Assembly: GCF_000150275.1 (NCBI RefSeq) | Contig: NW_002060954.1 | Coordinates: 310,287 to 374,286, forward strand | Direction of reading: 5' to 3' | Source of the DNA: Trichoplax adhaerens | Taxonomy: Eukaryota > Placozoa > Uniplacotomia > Trichoplacea > Trichoplacidae | Length of the DNA stretch: 64,000 nt | Shown here: piece by piece, positions 32,858 through 44,500 of the stretch | Layout of the letters: each line of letters starts with the position of its first letter | Position numbering within the stretch: position 1 is the first letter of the stretch | Position numbers and translations under genes: made by a program | Notes under the pieces: generated by a model | The model's input: the letters and a program-made list of their open reading frames with translations, nothing else | What the model was told of the DNA's origin: nothing | The model's database searches: none

Positions 32858-32989
32858 CTGAGCAGTTGGTAAATAACTAAAATTTAAAGCCCATGATGTA
32901 CAGTATGGTAATTTTCGCTACAAGTTGATTTTGAGCTTTCTTTATTCCATTATTAGATACGCATACAGTATACGGCACTGTATTATACT

Positions 32990-33062
32990 GTATATAATTA
33001 ATTAATTAACTGCATGATATTGATAGTGTACTGTACTGTACAGTGTACCGTATACAGACGTG
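32990..33062. repeat. Minor TACTG/TACAG palindrome cluster
   Basis: About 70 bp with tactgtactgtacagtgtac-type blocks directly beside the foldback element, of the same family as the larger promoter-adjacent clusters. Confidence 0.65.
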
Positions 33063-33157
33063 TCAGGATATATTGTCCAGCTCTTCCAATGCCCAATTGC
33101 CCATCTCTTTCTCAGACAGACGGACGAGGCTGAATGTTTCAGTTTTTTAGCGTCACT

Positions 33158-33774
33158 GACTGACCTGAAATGCGGCAGCGCTAGGCATTCGAAGTTTTTT
33201 AGCTATTAAACTTGAAAAGTAACCTGACCCAGAAGTTGATAATACTAAAATGTAATTAATTTAGATTCTCACAGTTGATAAATTAAACTGCAGGTCGGTG
33301 TTTTTACGCAGGGTTCAGATTTATGATAGGAGCTCCTAATACCCTGTAAATGCCTGCTAATTAACTATAGCTATAATAGCTAGCATGAAAAAATTTAAAA
33401 TTTAATATTATTTTTCTTGTATAGTACAGTAATTAAGCATTAAATTTAAAGTTTATTGGAACGTTTTTTTATTGTATCTAATTAGATACAATAAAAAAGA
33501 ACGTTCAAATTCACAATAGCTAAGATATATTACATTTACCTGGATAAACTCAGATTTTTCATGACCACGAATTAGCATGATATATACTGTATATAAATAG
33601 GCAATACGGTATAATAATCCAATAACAATTTAAATTCAATAGCTTAATTTATTAACTGTGAGAATCTAAATTAATCACATTTTAGTATTATCAACTTCTG
33701 GGTCAGATTGCTTTTCAAATTTAATAAGCTAAAAATCGTCGGATGCCTAGTGCTACCACATTTTAGGTCAGTTG
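33158..33774. mobile_element. Foldback element with about 131-bp terminal inverted repeats
   Basis: The arms 33158-33288 and 33644-33774 are inverted copies of each other, with only scattered mismatches. For example, the block containing gacccagaagttgataatac is identical in both. The spacer of about 355 bp holds no coding sequence. It contains a second, perfect 17-bp-stem palindrome at 33465-33498 (poly-T, attgtatct and its reverse complement). This layout fits a MITE or foldback DNA transposon. No transposase and no convincing target-site duplication were seen. Confidence 0.8.
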
Positions 33775-35151
33775 TACTTTACTGCAGAGATACAGACTCT
33801 AATTAATTATACTGTACGTCCTGTATACTCGTATATTATTAGACTGCCTGCAATGCTCGCTCTAGATATATCAAAGATCAGATTTTTCTTTGATATTATC
33901 ATTATAATATCAAGCGCAGTTCCTATCAGGATACTTTCGAGACGATGCACACTGTACTACAGTACTCATTGTGTGCAACGAAGTGTCTTCTGGTCCGAGA
34001 AGTACTGTGCAGCACTATATTATCCTTAATAGTTCATGGCCTAAAGCTGTCAGATAGTGTCTCAACGTGATTCTCACGATAGTATAACTGTTATCATCGC
34101 GATGAGAACATGTAGGCTGGTAGTAGATAGTAGATAACAAAGTTTGTTATCTAATATTGGATAACTGACATCACTAGGACACACACGGCTATAAAAACAA
34201 ACAATACTATTTACGTATACCGTCTCAGTAATATACAAAGTTTTTCTCAATTTATGAGTGCTCGCTTTTCGTAGGTCTATGGAATGCCCATGCCTGAATA
34301 GCAGATCACTTTTACACATGATTGTATTTTTGATAAGAATCTAATATTTTGACTTATAATTAATTCACTCAGACAAGTTTAGTTGGATGTAGCATTTGAT
34401 TCATTCAATGACATGAATCCACACTGATCGCGCCTCCAGTACTAATGCATAATTCCTATATTCCAAAAAAACATTTATGAGAGTAAAATTGTAATTTCCT
34501 GTTATATAGTAATACAAGTTAATTTATGTAGCCTTTCTGATTTTGATGACATATTCACCTAAATTTTAAAATATGTCACAAACGCTACGTCACAGTTAAC
34601 ACATGAGGAAAATTTTTTATGCCCTTTACAATCTACAGCACCAAGAACTTATATTATTGTTATTCTAGTTGTTATGCAAGGCTTTACAAGTACTGTAGTA
34701 AGTGCTATCACCAGTGCTATTTACTAAACTTACTACCCAGTAGGTTTAGTTCCTGTTAATACCGTAGTTTCTACATTAAACTCTATTAACTCGCGAACTA
34801 CATGTTTTCATTTGTAGATCAGATAACTTTATTTTTCTATTAATATACTTGAAATAATTCGTAAAAATTAGGTATTTACAATTCGATCAACAATTCTAAT
34901 TAAGAACAAGTACGACTAAACTACGAGCGTTAGTTCTGGAATAGGATGTCAAAACCACGCCATCGATTATAATATGTAGAAGTCAGCGAGATGAATGACA
35001 TAATTAAACTTTTTCTACCAAACTTTCAGTGTCAATAGATTAGCACTGTAAGTCTGTGACCAGTACCAAATTCCGTGTAGAGGAATTCTTTATATTTTTC
35101 TCATTGTCAGATGTTTCGCTAGCACTGTACGTATCGTGACTCATCGTTTCT
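33775..35151. other. Intergenic or unresolved
   Basis: Between the foldback element and the 3' end of the BCL7 homologue. Short open frames are present but show no conserved motif or convincing splice pairing. No RNA gene was recognised. Confidence 0.4.
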
Positions 35152-37296
35152 TCATAACGATTTACTTTCTAACATCTTTGCTGCATCGTCCTTACATGAG
35201 GGATCAGGTATATCTTTATATGAAGTATCTAAATCGGATTCTGCTGGTATAATACGATTTACATCTAAATCAAGACAGAAGATTCATACGAACTATAAAT
35301 TATGGAAGCGACAGTTTGATTATTGTCAATTTTATTTTTAACACTTACGACAACGTCATTACCTTCTTTCTCAGACTTATCGGCATCAGCGGAGGCTTCT
35401 TGTAAACAACAATCACTCGCGTTCGATCTATTTTGATTGTTTTAATTTCCAAGTTGATTATCAAAGTTATACCACGATAAAGATTAAGTTAGTTAATTAC
35501 TTAAAAAATACTTTTAGATATATTTACAGTATAATTACGTAACTAAATCACGATATTTTAAGTTCTATTGCTTTCAATAGCTTAACACAATGTTATGGTA
35601 ATATCTAACATCGACATGTTTTTGTCTTCTGAAAACTTCCATTCCTTAGTATTTTCATTATCTGATGCGGGAACACTGGCGGACTCTTCTTTATTTTCCA
35701 ATACGAATAAATTTGTAGTATTTTCACTGTCCGCTGGTAAAATGATTAAAAATATCTTGTAACTCTTTTATCATATTATGGAACCAATTCGTACTTACAA
35801 TCATTGCTTTCACCATCGGAACCAATCGTAAAGGAGACTTGACTCTTACTGACATCTATATAGTAGAAGATATATTGATTATCATCAAAAAATATGAAAG
35901 AAGGTAAAGCTACGGAATATAAATGAACAATAATATATAGTCTAAGTATTGAGTCAAAACAGTTTAAATATGCCACCTTGACTTGGGCAGATTTTCTTTG
36001 GCGTAGGCTCTTGGTCATCAGCTTGAATACTTCCTTCATTGCCTTCAACTACGAAACTATCATTGTAATTCAGTGAAATTGAACTACTATTTATATCTGT
36101 AAGAATTAGAATATACACGGTTTAAAATCCTTTTATCTAGTAAAGCAATGTAGACGTTTAGGCTATTCAGCGTACGAAATATAGTAGAACCTTAAGACAA
36201 TCTATTAACAGTTGCGCATCGATTTTACCTGAAACTTCATCATCAAATCTGTCTCTTTTGTCTCCAACAGCCAGAGCTTCATCCTTGTTTAAAGTTGTCT
36301 GTTAACATACGAGTATATGGAAATAGTTTACTGTTAGTAGTTAAGTTAATCTACAATTCAGTTGTAGAAAGAGCATCAATATTCACAATGCTCGTATAAC
36401 GATTCCAAGAAATGGATTCGAAAGTAAATACATTACTGTACAGTATAAAACCAAGTCTGTGCTCAACTAAGTACAAAATATATTATTACGCACTTGTATA
36501 AATAACCATTAGATCATTTGTGAAATATCATTAAATTAATATTACAAAACAAGGGTTTGTACTGTACCTGGTTCGGTTTGGGTTCAGTAACTATTAAGAA
36601 AATATTCAAAAATTATTTTAGGTAATGACTGATAGGATTCATTACTCGTACAAATTATAATAATAAAATCGTGATAAAGCTATGCTAATTAACAGTGAAA
36701 TATATTTATTATACTATCTACAAAGTTATCATTATTTGAATAACATCCGACTAGTGATACTTTGCGTATTTGTACTGTCTAGACTCTTAAACATACTGTA
36801 CTATAATACTTATATCATTACATCATTATTTATTATTAATTTTATTTTATCATACGAATACTGTATTTGAAAGTCGAATAGCTATAAACGTGTATAGTGT
36901 ACTGTACTGTGTTTTCCCTTGTCGACACGTCTTCTTATCTACAATGCTTACTAGGGACCCATTTATATGTCTTAAGAGAGCATCCCTTAACATCAACCCA
37001 TTTCTTTTCCCTATAATAAGTTAATAATACGATTTAAAATAAGTAATCCTAAATAAATCTAACTGATAAATCTAAATCTTATTTTATCAATTAATGAATG
37101 AACAAAGAGCGGCATTTATAGAATAGCATTCCAGCATTTTCGGAAATATTCCACGGGCACGCTAGTAACGATTACTGTAATAGCCATGGGGAAAGAAAGC
37201 TTACCATTTCCTGACTTTGTCAATTGCGGTTAATATTCTCTTTACATCTTCTTTAGCTCGACTACGAGTTTCCAGCCGTAGAAATCCACGAGGCAT
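35152..37296 (-). CDS. BCL7-family protein, 9 exons
   Basis: Homologue of BCL7A/B/C, small subunits of SWI/SNF (BAF) chromatin-remodelling complexes. Exons, 5' to 3': 37205-37296, 36952-37010, 36568-36590, 36229-36298, 35977-36096, 35799-35855, 35610-35733, 35363-35427, 35152-35264. These total 723 nt, or 240 residues; human BCL7A is about 210-230. The conserved N-terminus is complete: ETRSRAKEDVKRIL, then IDKVRKWEKKWV and KTYKWVPITEPK. The rest is acidic, Ser/Asn-rich and disordered, as in the family. The third exon is only 23 nt yet encodes the TEPK motif. The start codon is the first ATG of the family N-terminus. The gene is divergent with TAF7, about 1.06 kb away across a dense palindromic repeat. 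One ancestral gene probably represents the three vertebrate paralogues. Confidence 0.92.
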
Positions 37297-38320
37297 TACG
37301 ATAGTAATTGTCGATGATTATATTTATTTATTTCAATTTTTTACAAACTTATGTTAGAACACACAAAATCTATGAAGAACTGTACTGTACAGTACTGTCA
37401 CTGAGAAAAAACTATGGTGTACAGTACAGTACACTATGTACAGTAAGTGTGCATACAGTACAGTACAGTACAGTACAGTGTCATTACGTATTGTGCTGTA
37501 CAGTACAGTGGATCAGACGGTGGAGACCTCTACCTCTACAGTAACAGTGTATCGTTTCAGATATACGTTTCAGTTAAAATGACCAGCACTACATTAAACA
37601 TTAAACATTATATTATCAACAACGCTGGCCTTGCCTCCCAGCATGTTTTTCAGTATACAGTACAGTACCTTTTTACCTAATTAGAGGCGGGATTTGTTTC
37701 AAACGTACAGTACAGTATCATGTTTTCTACAGTACAGTGCTGTACAGTACACTGTACAGTACTGTACAGTAGAGTATGGACAACTGTACTGTACAGTAGT
37801 TTGGGACAGGGATACTGTACTGTACAGTGTACAGTACTGTAGCCTCTTTCCCTACTACTGTACAGCACTAGTGCTGTACTGTACAGTACAGTACAGTACT
37901 ACAGTATTACAAAGGGTAAACTGTACAGTACTCCACTGAACTGTACACTGTACAGTTTTACCGTAGCATTAAACGTGCTTTGCGTTACGGTACCGACTCG
38001 TAATACAGTATTATCTACTGTTGATACAGTACAGTACAGTACAGTATGCCTCCCGTTACTTTACTGAACCCTACCGCAATCAGAAGACTACAGTACAGTA
38101 CAGTATGCAAAAATTCTATTCTGCGGACGGTAACATACATACTGTACGGTACTGTACTGTGCTCGTATTATACAGTATATACAAAACATAAGATCGATCA
38201 ATTTTATTTTAGAAATTAGAAATTAGAAATTATAGTTATCAGTGCATTTATTTATTTGTTAGTTATTTGTATCACTGTACTGTACTGCACAGTATTACGC
38301 ACTATCTATATTTCAAGTTT
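36890..38320. repeat. Dense (TACAG)n/(TACTG)n palindrome field in the BCL7-TAF7 divergent promoter
   Basis: The densest part is 37380-38115, with outliers at 36897-36912 and 38140-38300. Runs of four to five TACAG units and many TACTGTACAGTA switches fill most of the 1.06 kb between the two start codons. A (GAAATTA)3 tandem lies at about 38213-38233. Short frames made of these repeats (Tyr/Cys/Thr/Val/Gln-rich) appear on both strands and are not genes. Confidence 0.92.
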
Positions 38321-38355
38321 CCTATATAGCATATAGTACAGCAAATTCATGAAGG

Positions 38356-39405
38356 ATGAGCCGATGGCGTGGGGAAGACGCGCAATATGAGCATCAATTC
38401 CTAGTACGATTGCCACCTGAGGTCGCTAAAGAAGTTAGAGATAGCATTAATGCCAATTCTTACAAGAGGAAGCCATTATCAATAGATTTTTCTGATGATT
38501 GCCGCCGTGCGGTCATCGAGTATGGTCATGATAAATTATATGGTAAAATGTACGATTTGCCGTGCATAATTGAAAGTCAAAAGACAGTTGACAGAAAAAC
38601 TTTTTACAAATCAGCTGATGTTAGTCAATTACTAATATGTAAAGAAGATGCTAGTAGCGACGAGGACATTATAGATGTTAGTTCAATGACTAAAGGAGGA
38701 AAAATTTTAAATAGGAAGGAGCTCAAGAAATATGCTATTATTCATGGCATTTCACCACCTTTAAAAAATGTTCGAAAAAGAAGATTTCGTAAAACTGCAA
38801 AAAAGAAATATGCTCACTCTATTGAAGTTGAAAGGGAATTACGCAGATTGTTTAAAGAAGATGTAGCTGCAGTGAAAGTTTCGTATGAAGTTGTAAAGGT
38901 CGAAGAAAAAATTGATGATGGGAGAAGTGAAATTTCTGAGCTGGATGGCCTTGACTCAACTGGACCTACGTCTGTGGTTACCAATGTTATATCTACGACA
39001 GGGAGCCCCTACGTCGATGAAATAAATGATGTCAATGACACAGAGATTATGAAAGATAAATGTGATGACGTTGCAGCGATGTTACATATGAGTGATGATG
39101 AAATAGAAGAAGATAATAAAGTGGAAACTAAAAATAACCCTTCTGAAGCAAATAGTAGAGAACACATAGATTCCACTAATAACAGTATAAGTGCTAATGA
39201 AAGGGCTGACATTGCCAACAAAATAGCGACAGTTGAGGAAGCACTTATAAGATTGCAAGCGAAAATTATAAAAGAGAGGCGCAAGATTGACGAAGTCCCC
39301 AACATTTTTCTAAAAATTCGCCTACAATCTAACCTGGAAAGTTTACTTGAACAAGAGAATGAAAAGCGCGAAGAATTACATGAGTTAAATGTAAGGTTAA
39401 ATTAA
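38356..39405 (+). CDS. TAF7: TFIID subunit TAF7, intronless
   Basis: Subunit of the general transcription factor TFIID; in known species it contacts TAF1 and modulates its acetyltransferase activity and promoter binding. The single exon encodes 349 residues, with the TAFII55 domain at roughly residues 12-175. Visible landmarks are QFLVRLPPE (14-22), DLPCIIESQKT (67-77), KTFYKSADVSQLL (81-93) and the basic hallmark NVRKRRFRKTAKKK (138-151). An acidic, Ser/Asn-rich middle is followed by a C-terminal coiled coil (about 285-349). The start was chosen because the TAF7 fold begins 14 residues later. An out-of-frame ATG lies 7 nt upstream at 38349. All neighbouring genes have introns, while this one has none, as in vertebrate TAF7. 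Confidence 0.95.
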   Translation: MSRWRGEDAQYEHQFLVRLPPEVAKEVRDSINANSYKRKPLSIDFSDDCRRAVIEYGHDKLYGKMYDLPCIIESQKTVDRKTFYKSADVSQLLICKEDASSDEDIIDVSSMTKGGKILNRKELKKYAIIHGISPPLKNVRKRRFRKTAKKKYAHSIEVERELRRLFKEDVAAVKVSYEVVKVEEKIDDGRSEISELDGLDSTGPTSVVTNVISTTGSPYVDEINDVNDTEIMKDKCDDVAAMLHMSDDEIEEDNKVETKNNPSEANSREHIDSTNNSISANERADIANKIATVEEALIRLQAKIIKERRKIDEVPNIFLKIRLQSNLESLLEQENEKREELHELNVRLN

Positions 39406-41552
39406 ATCTAAAACTTTATGCAATGCGGAATAGTATTGGCTTGTTCGATTGACTCTGCGTTCGCTGTGCCAGTAACTACTCAGTTAAAAGTACTCATACA
39501 ATCACATAAGTCTACTCTCAGTTCCAAGATAAGAAATATCGTAAATATTAAACCTGTATGAATGTTTGTATGTATTCTTTGGTAGTATTTATTATTTACA
39601 CCCTTGGCGCCAAATTGTAAAATATAACATGCTATAATATGCTACAGTTAATATACGCGAACTTTGGTATGAATCTCTTGTATGTAAACTCGAAAGAAAA
39701 CTATCGATAATAAAATGATGTACTCTTACGTGTAAAGCCCAGTCGATAATTATAATTAATTGAAGGCGTGAGGGTGATACTTTTAATATTAGCAACTCTC
39801 TTTTAGAGAAGTGTTTGGCCTATGTTGTGCAACAAAGTTGCCAGCATGTTCTTCCATTAAAGGAATTTTACTGTAGTATTAATAATATTGAACTTCTAAT
39901 GATAAGAACCCGTTGAGATGTACGGAATTATCTATGGATAAAAATTATTTTGTAATCTCTGTAATATTACAGTAGGCGAAATTAGTAATCACGAGCCCGC
40001 CTCACTTGGAAGCGAACAGATTTGGTGGCTGACGAATCAGTCAGTCAATATAGTGCGCTATAGTCTCGATCAGATTATCTTAATAATACAGTATTGTAAA
40101 GAAACATGTATTGCGTCAGAATGTTCGACTAGTCTATTATATTATATCATATCATATATTAAAAAAATTGTAATATCGGGAGCGTGTGATATTCCTACAA
40201 ATATACTCTAGATTTGGTGGCTGATGAATCAGTCAATGTAGTGCGCTATAGTCTCGATCAGATTATCTTAATAATACAGTATTGTAAAGAAATATGTATT
40301 ACGTGAGAGTCTTCGACTAGTCTATTATATTATATCATATCATATCATATATTAAAAAAATTGTAATATCGGGAGCGTGTGATATTCCTACAAATATACT
40401 CTAGATATTGTGATTCATTGCATTACGAGATTTTTCGTACATGCTGAACTTATTGTACTAAGCGGTACTCCTTGTCTCATTCAGTGTATTATCGTTACCC
40501 ACACTTGTACTTTTCTCCGCGAGAGGAGATTTATTAAGAGTGTAAACAGATTAGGTTAAATCTCTGCTGATATACGTATTTTGCTGTAATAGTTCCTAAC
40601 CTTAACACTCTACTACAGATCGATAATTCTGGTATTTATTTATCATATACGTATTTACAGGGTATTAATATGCACTGTATGCTATACAGCAAGGTATTAG
40701 AAACATCAGTATTATAAATATTTTATGCTAATAGCCTTGATTAGTTACGGTTGTTTTGCCGCCATTAAACTGCTACATCTACCAGTGAACATGTTTGCAT
40801 CCCAGATAATTCTACTTGATTACATATTACGCACAGCATTTTAGCGTTCGTACATATTCACCATCACGTTTTATTTGCTCGGTTTATCTAAGTTTTCTAA
40901 CTAGGATTCTATATCTTCGTTAATTCAATTTATACTAGTTATGACAAAAAAAGTTATAAATTCTTAAGCTGTACTTATTGTTGCAATAAACGATTGCTAA
41001 ACAGTGAGTGTATTAAAGTTAAAGCAGGTTATATTATACGATCGTACGATATTATCTGCAATTTTTTATAATTAAGATTTATAGAAATTCAATAAGAATC
41101 CTTATGACATGCTCGAATCTTAGTAGATATTAAATACTTATGGACCGTGATGGGAACTCACGTCAGAACGTTTAATTAAATGTGGCTTGGATTCCCTAAT
41201 GCTAGCGCCTGCATACATAATACAGCGCTTGTAATTTATATATAGTGAAAAAAACATAAATATTACGAAGACTGAGCGTATAGGACGCAATGATTTTATA
41301 TATGATCAGCTGGTACGGTACTATGCGCGTCTATAATGTTATACCATACGTATATTCAGGTCTGATATGGACATATTGGTTAGTAACTGCTCACTTAAAT
41401 TTACAGATAGTATCCCGCAAACGTTAATGAACAATTTCAGTATCGGCATAAAGTAGGCTAGGGATTTAATCGATATTTGACAATATTAAGTATCTGATAT
41501 TGATACAACAATACCGGATTGTTAATATGATCATACACCATGCTCGTGTTTT
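39406..41552. other. Intergenic, convergent 3' ends of TAF7 and the guanylyl cyclase
   Basis: The gap holds the 193-bp tandem duplication at 40019-40404. An AATAAA at about 39709 could serve TAF7 polyadenylation. No gene was recognised. Confidence 0.55.
40019..40404. repeat. Tandem duplication, two units of about 193 bp
   Basis: Unit 1 is about 40019-40211 and unit 2 about 40212-40404. Both begin gatttggtggctga and end ctacaaatatactcta. They differ by a few substitutions, a small deletion near the start of unit 2 and one extra atatc unit in the (ATATC)n run. The near identity indicates a recent duplication. No open frame is present. Confidence 0.93.
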
Positions 41553-44500
41553 TTATATATTTGCTATATCTGTATCTTTCCATTGTACAGTATTTGGCAG
41601 AGAGTCTATCTGATCAGGACTAAGACGCCCAATAAGCCAATAAGTTTCCATGGTTCCCTTACCCTATTAAAGATAATTTAAATTTAGTAAGATACGTTAC
41701 ACTAGCTTCTTAGTTGCTGCCAGAAACTTATTGAAACTTATATGTTGGAATTAATATAATACGAAAATTTTAGTTCATGTTTAATATTAAATATATTTTG
41801 TCATATAATCAAAGAAATTAAGTAGTTACAGTAGGCAATATCTTAGCACTACAGTAGCATGTTAAAAAGCATACTATCAATTACAGTACACTATATCTTC
41901 GTTACACGGCACGCATTGATGCAAGTTAAGTGTATGGATAAGTATAGCTTTATCATAAGTGTTGTAAATCGTTGATAATAATCAAAGTGAAAACAATTAT
42001 TATTTTGGGCCATAATAGACCAATTAAGAATAACATTATATTATATACCTTGAGTTCCACAGTTCCACGATACTCGACTTCAAAACCACCAAAGATCGTT
42101 AGTAATTCATACGATTCCTTACTAATGTGAATTTGATTAGCTGCAGGAAGGATAAGTTTTAAATTTAATTAATACAATGCAACAATGGCAGATAATGCAA
42201 CTGTGCTGAGTTATCTCTAAAGTCGCATTGTTCTGGACCAATACATGGTACTCAAATTATGAGACTTATTATAATGCTTCTTATTTATTGAACTACAGTA
42301 CTGCGTAATAAGCGAATAAATTTTTATAGTGACATCGGCACTAGTCTATTTGTCACTTACGAGCTCCAGTGGTTTCTAGTCTAGCTGCTGTATTAACTGC
42401 ATCTCCAAAGAGACAGTACCTTGGCATCTTTGTTCCTACTACACCGGCCATGCACGGTCCTAATTATTACCAATAGGTATTAGAGTTGAAATTATATTTT
42501 TAAGTCGATACTTCGAAGATTAAAAACATAAAGAGTGTCTTATCTATTAATTCAATAGGTGAAATTCTTTCTGAATACTAATTACAAGATATTGTACTAT
42601 ATAAATAGTTGATACTGACCAACTTACGTTGGTGTCAAATAGATAATGCGAATAATATTTACATCATCCCGTATATCGTGTTGGAATGTAGACATAATCA
42701 AGATCTCCGTGTATCATTTTTGCATTATCTGTCGTTGAATTACATTACTAGATTTACACTGAAGGCTTCTGAGTTTAGTGATTTAGATTTTTGAATGAAT
42801 TTGCAAGTTACATAAGATTGATTGTAATTTGAACACTTTACTACTTATAATAAGAACAATCTAACACGTAGGAAATGCAAACCTTCACTATATTATTAAT
42901 ATACTTACTCGTATAGATATCTAATAGCTAAATACATATTTTATTGACATGCCTGAATGAATACCAATCCTTAGTTGCAATCTGTAACTCGGCATATGAG
43001 GCACGCCGAACTGTTCGATGTCTTTCCTTAAATGAATTGCCATTTTGGCTATCTCGAACACGTGTTTCCGTCCATTTCGTAACGGCACACCTGATGCAAC
43101 CATGTAAGCATCTCCAATAGTTTCAACTTTATAAACATTATAAAGCTCCGTAGTGTTATCAAAATTTAGATAGAGAGCGTTTAGTAATTCAATAACTTGT
43201 AAGGGTGTACTGCGCGAGGATAGTTGAGTAAAACCAACAATGTCACTAAAAAAAATGGTAACTTGATCAAAATACTCTGCAGTAGCAGAGTCAGTTTGCT
43301 TAAGTTCTTTTGCCACTGTTCTCGGTAGCATCCTGTATAGAAGTGAGTTAGCTCGTTCACGTTCAAATTTCAGCAGATCAGTTTTCTGGACCACATCCTC
43401 GGCAAATCTTTCAATTGATCGGACCAAATTTATCATAAGTTTAAATAACAGCGGACAAATACAAAAAATTAGAAAGAGGAGACAAATAGCGATAATAACA
43501 TCAGTATTCTCCAGGCGAATGTCTTTTTCAAGATAGCCTTGTATTGATGTTGAGAGTCTTTTATGCACTGTATTTTCAATATTAATATAAGCAGTGTTCA
43601 ATTGAAACCACCACATAAGCGGATTTCGATTATGGATTGTTTTGTTACTTACAATTTCTGCTTTCATCTTGTTCAGTGTTATTAATAAAGAGGGATAAGA
43701 TTCTAACGCAGAATTAAGATAATCATTAATTTGAGAAGCAAAAATCTTAGACGTTTTTAAGAAAGCCGAATTTAGTGAATCGGCTTTAATATATTGTTTC
43801 AAGTCCGTTTCCGTGAAATAACCTAAGTAATAATGTAGTACTCCTAATTCTCGAACTATTGATGCTTCTTCTTTACTTGAAGCTAACATTTTAAATCCAA
43901 CATATAATTTCCAAACATTAGAATTTCTCGATGCTGGAGCTAATTTTAATAGATACTCGATCAACGGTTTGATAATGCTTTCGTAAAAATAAATTTCGTC
44001 CAAAATGAATTTTCGTATAGCAGATGAAGTTGTGATTATTTTATTGCTGGTTTTTCGATGATTTTGTATGTGAGTGAGAAGTTGTGATCTAGTAAGTAAA
44101 AAATTTGGTACGATAATTGTATTGGGCAGTGGCCATATCTGTAATTTATCTATCCAAGAATCTGTGCTATTGTAAGCTTTTAAAATACTTTCCAGAGTTG
44201 TAATATTTCCAATTCCTAATATTCTTTGTCCTCTTTCATTTTGCAGGCTATGAATGAGTTGAGCTACATTTAACAGATAATTTAATTGCAATTACGATTA
44301 ACCTGTCTAAAAGGCGATACACATAAATCTTAGCTTATATGCATAGTATTGGGAACGATTTAAATTGGACGAAAGGTGTGTTTTCATATATGGAATATTA
44401 ATTATATTCATTAAAAGAATAGATACAACCTTAAATCGGCTTTATGAAGCCTTCACTACTGTTTCTGCGTATTCATATAATCATTTAAAAATCTATCTTT

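Noticed and set aside
37308-37939. Several short frames on both strands between BCL7 and TAF7
   Set aside because: Mostly pentamer repeat read as protein; a period-5 repeat stays open by chance.
39009-39305. 98-codon minus-strand frame
   Set aside because: Antisense shadow of the TAF7 coding region, hydrophobic because it is complementary to acidic codons.
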